Source: Candidatus Roizmanbacteria bacterium UBA6242
GTDB taxonomy: Bacteria > Patescibacteriota > Microgenomatia > UBA1406 > GWC2-37-13
DNA length: 19,593 nt
Assembly: GCA_002440905.1 (NCBI GenBank)
Contig: DJWA01000025.1
Coordinates: forward strand, 18,298-37,890
Direction: 5' to 3'
Both the position numbers and the translations under genes were made by a program. Within the stretch, counting starts at the first letter, position 1. Every line of letters starts with the position of its first letter. Of this stretch, positions 17,005 to 19,593 are shown one piece after another. The notes beneath the pieces are model-generated. The model saw only the letters and a list, made by a program, of their open reading frames with translations. It searched no databases and was not told where the DNA came from.

Positions 17005-18612
17005 ATGGCGGATGATAACAAGATAGTTCTTTCGGAATTCACAGAGGCGCTTTTGTCAGCACTTTCTTCGGTAAAAGGCAAGGTTAGGCCTGACGATATG
17101 TCGGCCTTGTCGGTGTCCCAAACGGTCTCTTTTTTCGCCTTAGTTTATGAAAAGGTCAGAAATGCCGTTGAATTTAGAGAAGACCACCTTATCCTACGGG
17201 CTGCCATAGAGAGAATTTTACGACGCAGATTTTCCCTTAACCCCGATGGAAGGGGAGAGGCGGAAAATCTTTTAAGAGAGCTTTTGTGGGCACGATATTT
17301 TGATAATTCAACATTAGGCGGTGAAGATACGATTAGAATCCAGGCTTTGATCGACCGTTACATTATTATGAGGAGGACTTTGGTCGTAGGTCGTAACCCG
17401 GAAATTCAAACACATCTTAATCAGTTTCTACTTGACATTTTATCTTGCGAAATTGAGGAAATACTCAAACCCGAATCAGCCCAAACGTACGCTAATTTGA
17501 CTTTTTTTATCTACCAGGTATTAAGAAAAAAGATAAAAATCGAAGGACTCTCAGACCAACAAAGGGACGCATATTTTCTGGTTGCTACCGAAAAAATCTT
17601 CGGTAAAAGCGACAGAAGTTATTTGAGGTACCACCTTTTTATCACCTTTTACAAACCTTTAAGCGATTTCAAAAAAAAGGATCTTGAAGAGTTTACCCAC
17701 CAGATGCCAGGCATATTCAAGAAGATTGATGATATGGTCGCCAATCCATATGTCGACAATCTGGTCAAATTTACAAGAAAACAGCTTCCGCCTTTTTTGG
17801 TTCTTTTTGACATCATTAAAGCCAAGTCTGGAGAGATTAAGGAAATATTGACTAACAAAGAGCGTTTATGGACAGAGGTTGACCAGATGTGCCGAGAAAA
17901 GTACCAAGCAATGGGGGTCAGAATTAGAAACCTGGCTATACGGAGTTTTATATACATCCTCATGACCAAGATGATTTTCGCTATCATTCTTGAGTATCCC
18001 TTATCCCTTTACATATATGGAGAGGTTAGCCATGTATCGGTTGCCATAAACAGTATCTTTCCGGCCATACTTATGGCAATTATAGTCACATTTTTCCGAG
18101 TGCCTGGTGAAGACAATACCAAAAAGATATACCAACGGATCGTCGAGATGATAGATAATGACAAAAGTTTCGAGACCAAGATTTCTTATATGCCAAAAAA
18201 GAGCGCCGTCAAAAGGCCTATTCTTGTTTTCGGTTTTACCGTTTTTTATTCACTAACTTTTCTTGTCACCTTGACTCTCATTTACGAAGCTTTAACTTAC
18301 CTTAATTTTAACCTGATTAGCCAAGCTATTTTCATATTCTTTGTCTCGGTTGTCACTTTTTTTTCCTACAGGATAAGGCAGGTAACCAAGGAGCTGACCT
18401 TATCTGAGAAGGAAAGCATCTTTACACCTATCGTGGATTTCTTTTTCATGCCGATACTATCGTTGGGAAAATACTTTTCTTCTGAAATCGCCCGACTTAA
18501 TTTTTTCATTTTCATTTTTGACTTCATTATTGAGGCGCCTTTTAAGCTTCTTTTTGAAATTGTTGAAGAGTGGATCTCGTTTGTTAGGAAAAGAAAAGAA
18601 GAGATTATTTAA
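17005..18612 (+). CDS. Polytopic membrane protein of unknown function, 535 aa
   Basis: No family recognised. The N-terminal 300 residues are soluble, charged and probably helical. The C-terminal part has hydrophobic segments near residues 312-338, 346-366, 405-430, 437-456 and 498-518, so four to six membrane helices, ending in a basic tail (FVRKRKEEII). A cytoplasmic segment of about 40 residues (366-404) separates TM2 and TM3. No catalytic motif, nucleotide-binding loop or signal peptide is visible. It has its own promoter, so it looks like a monocistronic gene. Its 3' end overlaps the convergent FAM173-like gene by 8 nt. Codon usage and composition match the neighbours. Probably a lineage-specific membrane protein. 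Confidence 0.82.
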   Translation: MADDNKIVLSEFTEALLSALSSVKGKVRPDDMSALSVSQTVSFFALVYEKVRNAVEFREDHLILRAAIERILRRRFSLNPDGRGEAENLLRELLWARYFDNSTLGGEDTIRIQALIDRYIIMRRTLVVGRNPEIQTHLNQFLLDILSCEIEEILKPESAQTYANLTFFIYQVLRKKIKIEGLSDQQRDAYFLVATEKIFGKSDRSYLRYHLFITFYKPLSDFKKKDLEEFTHQMPGIFKKIDDMVANPYVDNLVKFTRKQLPPFLVLFDIIKAKSGEIKEILTNKERLWTEVDQMCREKYQAMGVRIRNLAIRSFIYILMTKMIFAIILEYPLSLYIYGEVSHVSVAINSIFPAILMAIIVTFFRVPGEDNTKKIYQRIVEMIDNDKSFETKISYMPKKSAVKRPILVFGFTVFYSLTFLVTLTLIYEALTYLNFNLISQAIFIFFVSVVTFFSYRIRQVTKELTLSEKESIFTPIVDFFFMPILSLGKYFSSEIARLNFFIFIFDFIIEAPFKLLFEIVEEWISFVRKRKEEII

Positions 18613-19156
18613 TTCTGTAGTAATACGTCGGGAAAGGCCTTCTTTCATAGACATGAAATTGTATTTTCTTCCATGCCTTGATCGGAAACCCGTGGGAAAT
18701 GACAACCGTACCTTTCTTAAGTTCCCGTTTCATTTTCACAACCAATTTGTCAATAAGCTCGGGCATAAGAAATATATAAACATGGTCAGCCCTTGAGAGA
18801 TCGGTATCAAAAATGTTTTCAACTTTGTATTCCGCATCGACCAGATTCTCCGCCTTAGCAACAAGTTTCGACCAGAAAACAAGTAGGGGATTAACGTCAA
18901 CCCCAACGCCCGAAACCTTGTACTTCTTCACGGCGTACCTGAGCATCCGACCGTCTCCTGATCCTAATTCTATTAGGCAATCACCTTTCTTCATTTTCGC
19001 TGGAGCAAAAATTTCCTCTATTATCTTAGATTTTGTTGGAACGTATGGGGAACCTTTGAGAGATGAGTAAATGAGGAGCGCCGTATAAATACTCATCATA
19101 ATGAGGAAGAATAAGAGTAATAAAACCGCCAGTAAATAGATTAAAAGTGCCAACAT
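18605..19156 (-). CDS. Membrane-anchored methyltransferase resembling FAM173/ATPSCKMT
   Basis: 183 aa when started at 19156. The frame extends to 19195 but that would run into tRNA-Arg, and the -10 box TATACT lies 6 nt before 19156. One long N-terminal TM helix (about 3-30) is followed by SPYVPT (36-41), SAM motif I LIELGSGDGR (61-70), GVGVDVNPLLVFWSK (83-97), and ADHVYIFLMPELIDKL followed by VVISHGFPI. The order PYVPT - LGSGDGR - NPxLVxxSK - VxxF-xP-xLM matches the FAM173 lysine methyltransferases, whose eukaryotic members modify mitochondrial ATP synthase c subunit and the ADP/ATP carrier. Function in this organism is unknown; a membrane protein substrate is a reasonable inference. Confidence 0.8.
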   Translation of the reverse strand: MLALLIYLLAVLLLLFFLIMMSIYTALLIYSSLKGSPYVPTKSKIIEEIFAPAKMKKGDCLIELGSGDGRMLRYAVKKYKVSGVGVDVNPLLVFWSKLVAKAENLVDAEYKVENIFDTDLSRADHVYIFLMPELIDKLVVKMKRELKKGTVVISHGFPIKAWKKIQFHVYERRPFPTYYYRIK

Positions 19157-19162
19157 CCATCT

Positions 19163-19170
19163 AGTATAAT
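19163..19170. promoter_or_regulatory. Overlapping divergent -10 boxes (tRNA-Arg and methyltransferase)
   Basis: On the plus strand TATAAT at 19165-19170, 17 nt before tRNA-Arg; on the minus strand TATACT at 19168-19163, 6 nt before the methyltransferase ATG. The two boxes share 4 bp, so polymerases cannot occupy both at once. No clear -35 for either. Confidence 0.5.
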
Positions 19171-19187
19171 ATAAGGGGAAGATTTTT

Positions 19188-19259
19188 GCTCCCATAGCTT
19201 AATGGATAAAGTACCTGTCTTCGGAACAGGTGATGGGGGTTCGATTCCCTCTGGGAGCA
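19188..19259 (+). tRNA. tRNA-Arg (anticodon TCG)
   Basis: 72-nt cloverleaf: acceptor GCTCCCA with TGGGAGC, anticodon stem CCTGT/ACAGG, loop CTTCGGA with anticodon TCG at 19221-19223 (reads CGA and probably other CGN codons), T arm GGGGG-TTCGATT-CCCTC. Discriminator A; CCA not encoded. Confidence 0.95.
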
Positions 19260-19279
19260 CAAAAAACCGAATTTTCGGG

Positions 19280-19285
19280 TATAAT
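19280..19285 (+). promoter_or_regulatory. -10 box of tRNA-Lys
   Basis: TATAAT, 17 nt before tRNA-Lys. A small hairpin CCGA-ATTT-TCGG (19267-19278) precedes it. Co-transcription with tRNA-Arg remains possible. Confidence 0.45.
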
Positions 19286-19302
19286 ATCTAATCTATTTAC
19301 CA

Positions 19303-19375
19303 GGGTCCGTAGCTCAACTGGTAGAGCAGTGCCCTCTTAAGGCATTGGTTGAGAGTTCGAGTCTCTCCGGACTCA
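19303..19375 (+). tRNA. tRNA-Lys (anticodon CTT)
   Basis: 73-nt cloverleaf: acceptor GGGTCCG with CGGACTC (one G-U), D arm GCTC/GAGC, anticodon stem GTGCC/GGCAT, loop CTCTTAA with anticodon CTT at 19336-19338, T arm GAGAG-TTCGAGT-CTCTC. CCA not encoded. The last three bases also form the stop codon of the gene on the other strand. Confidence 0.95.
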
Positions 19376-19593
19376 CATTTCTTTTTCAACATCCTCACCT
19401 CCAGTTTTCCGAATAAGCATCTCAGTCTTGTCATCACTTGAGATCATTTGGGGAATATTAATGAGCTTAGCTTCCTTCATAATAAGTCCGTCCAGGATTT
19501 CTTTAAGTTTAAAAGCGTCGCTCTTCCAAAGATCTCTTAGTTCAAAAGAAGTTAGCGGTAGTACTTTCCTTAGGATTGTAATCGAAGCAAAAA
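19373..19593 (-). CDS. C-terminal part of an unknown protein (N-terminus outside window)
   Basis: The last 72 codons of a gene entering from the right edge, ending in TGA. The readable part is LPLTSFELRDLWKSDAFKLK followed by EILDGLIMKEAKLINIPQMI and a charged tail ending in VEKEM. It is hydrophilic and probably helical, with no TM segment. I recognise no family. The frame is open to the window edge and the codon use is plausible, which is the only support. The stop overlaps tRNA-Lys by 3 nt. Confidence 0.55.
   Translation of the reverse strand, partial: FASITILRKVLPLTSFELRDLWKSDAFKLKEILDGLIMKEAKLINIPQMISSDDKTEMLIRKTGGEDVEKEM

Noticed and set aside
19157..19195. Longer N-terminus of the FAM173-like protein starting at 19195
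   Set aside because: It would start inside tRNA-Arg; the ATG at 19156 directly precedes the TM helix and has a -10 box 6 nt upstream.

Overview
The window looks like a chromosome piece from a Patescibacteria / Candidate Phyla Radiation (CPR) bacterium, possibly near Microgenomates or Katanobacteria; the finer placement is a guess. The grounds are compact genes with 1-14 nt overlaps, little or no Shine-Dalgarno sequence, a 23S rRNA gene interrupted by a group I intron and separated from 16S and 5S, shortened housekeeping proteins (HolA-like, RuvC, RuvA), a type IV pilus operon and several small or unassigned membrane proteins. TAA, TAG and TGA all act as stops, so the code is standard (table 11).

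Layout. Positions 1-4299 (minus strand) form one tightly coupled type IV pilus / pseudopilus operon, transcribed as HPt protein, CheY-like receiver, PilB/GspE ATPase, PilC/GspF platform protein, pseudopilin, second pseudopilin (cut by the window edge). Positions 4354-4488 hold a 44-aa single-TM protein with its own consensus promoter. Positions 4585-8760 (minus) hold PEP synthase, a degenerate enolase-like protein and RuvA. Positions 8844-8933 hold a possible 29-aa membrane peptide.

Positions 8940-12593 (plus) are an rRNA unit without 16S or 5S: a perfect sigma70-type promoter (TTGACA, 17 nt, TATAAT), a leader, tRNA-Ala(UGC), and a 23S gene of about 3.25 kb. The 23S is bracketed by a 24-bp processing stem and carries a 288-nt ORF-less group I intron in the peptidyl-transferase centre, after the equivalent of E. 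coli U2500.

Positions 12640-16884 hold ruvC (plus), a PfkB-type sugar kinase (minus, convergent with ruvC), and divergently a HolA-like DNA polymerase III delta subunit, a phosphohexomutase and a class I methyltransferase (plus). Positions 17005-18612 encode an unrecognised 535-aa polytopic membrane protein. It is convergent with a membrane-anchored methyltransferase resembling the FAM173/ATPSCKMT family (18605-19156, minus). The window ends with tRNA-Arg(UCG), tRNA-Lys(CUU) and the C-terminal part of an unknown minus-strand gene.

A window-wide pattern is a -10 box placed 5-6 nt before the start codon in at least seven convincing genes. This predicts leaderless mRNAs as the default for first genes of operons. 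Most interesting items: the intron-split, stand-alone 23S gene; the enolase-like protein lacking most catalytic residues beside PEP synthase; the leaderless promoter architecture; the HPt-receiver pair fused to the pilus operon; and an altered helix 69 loop in the 23S rRNA. All family assignments come from reading motifs by eye; no database search was possible.
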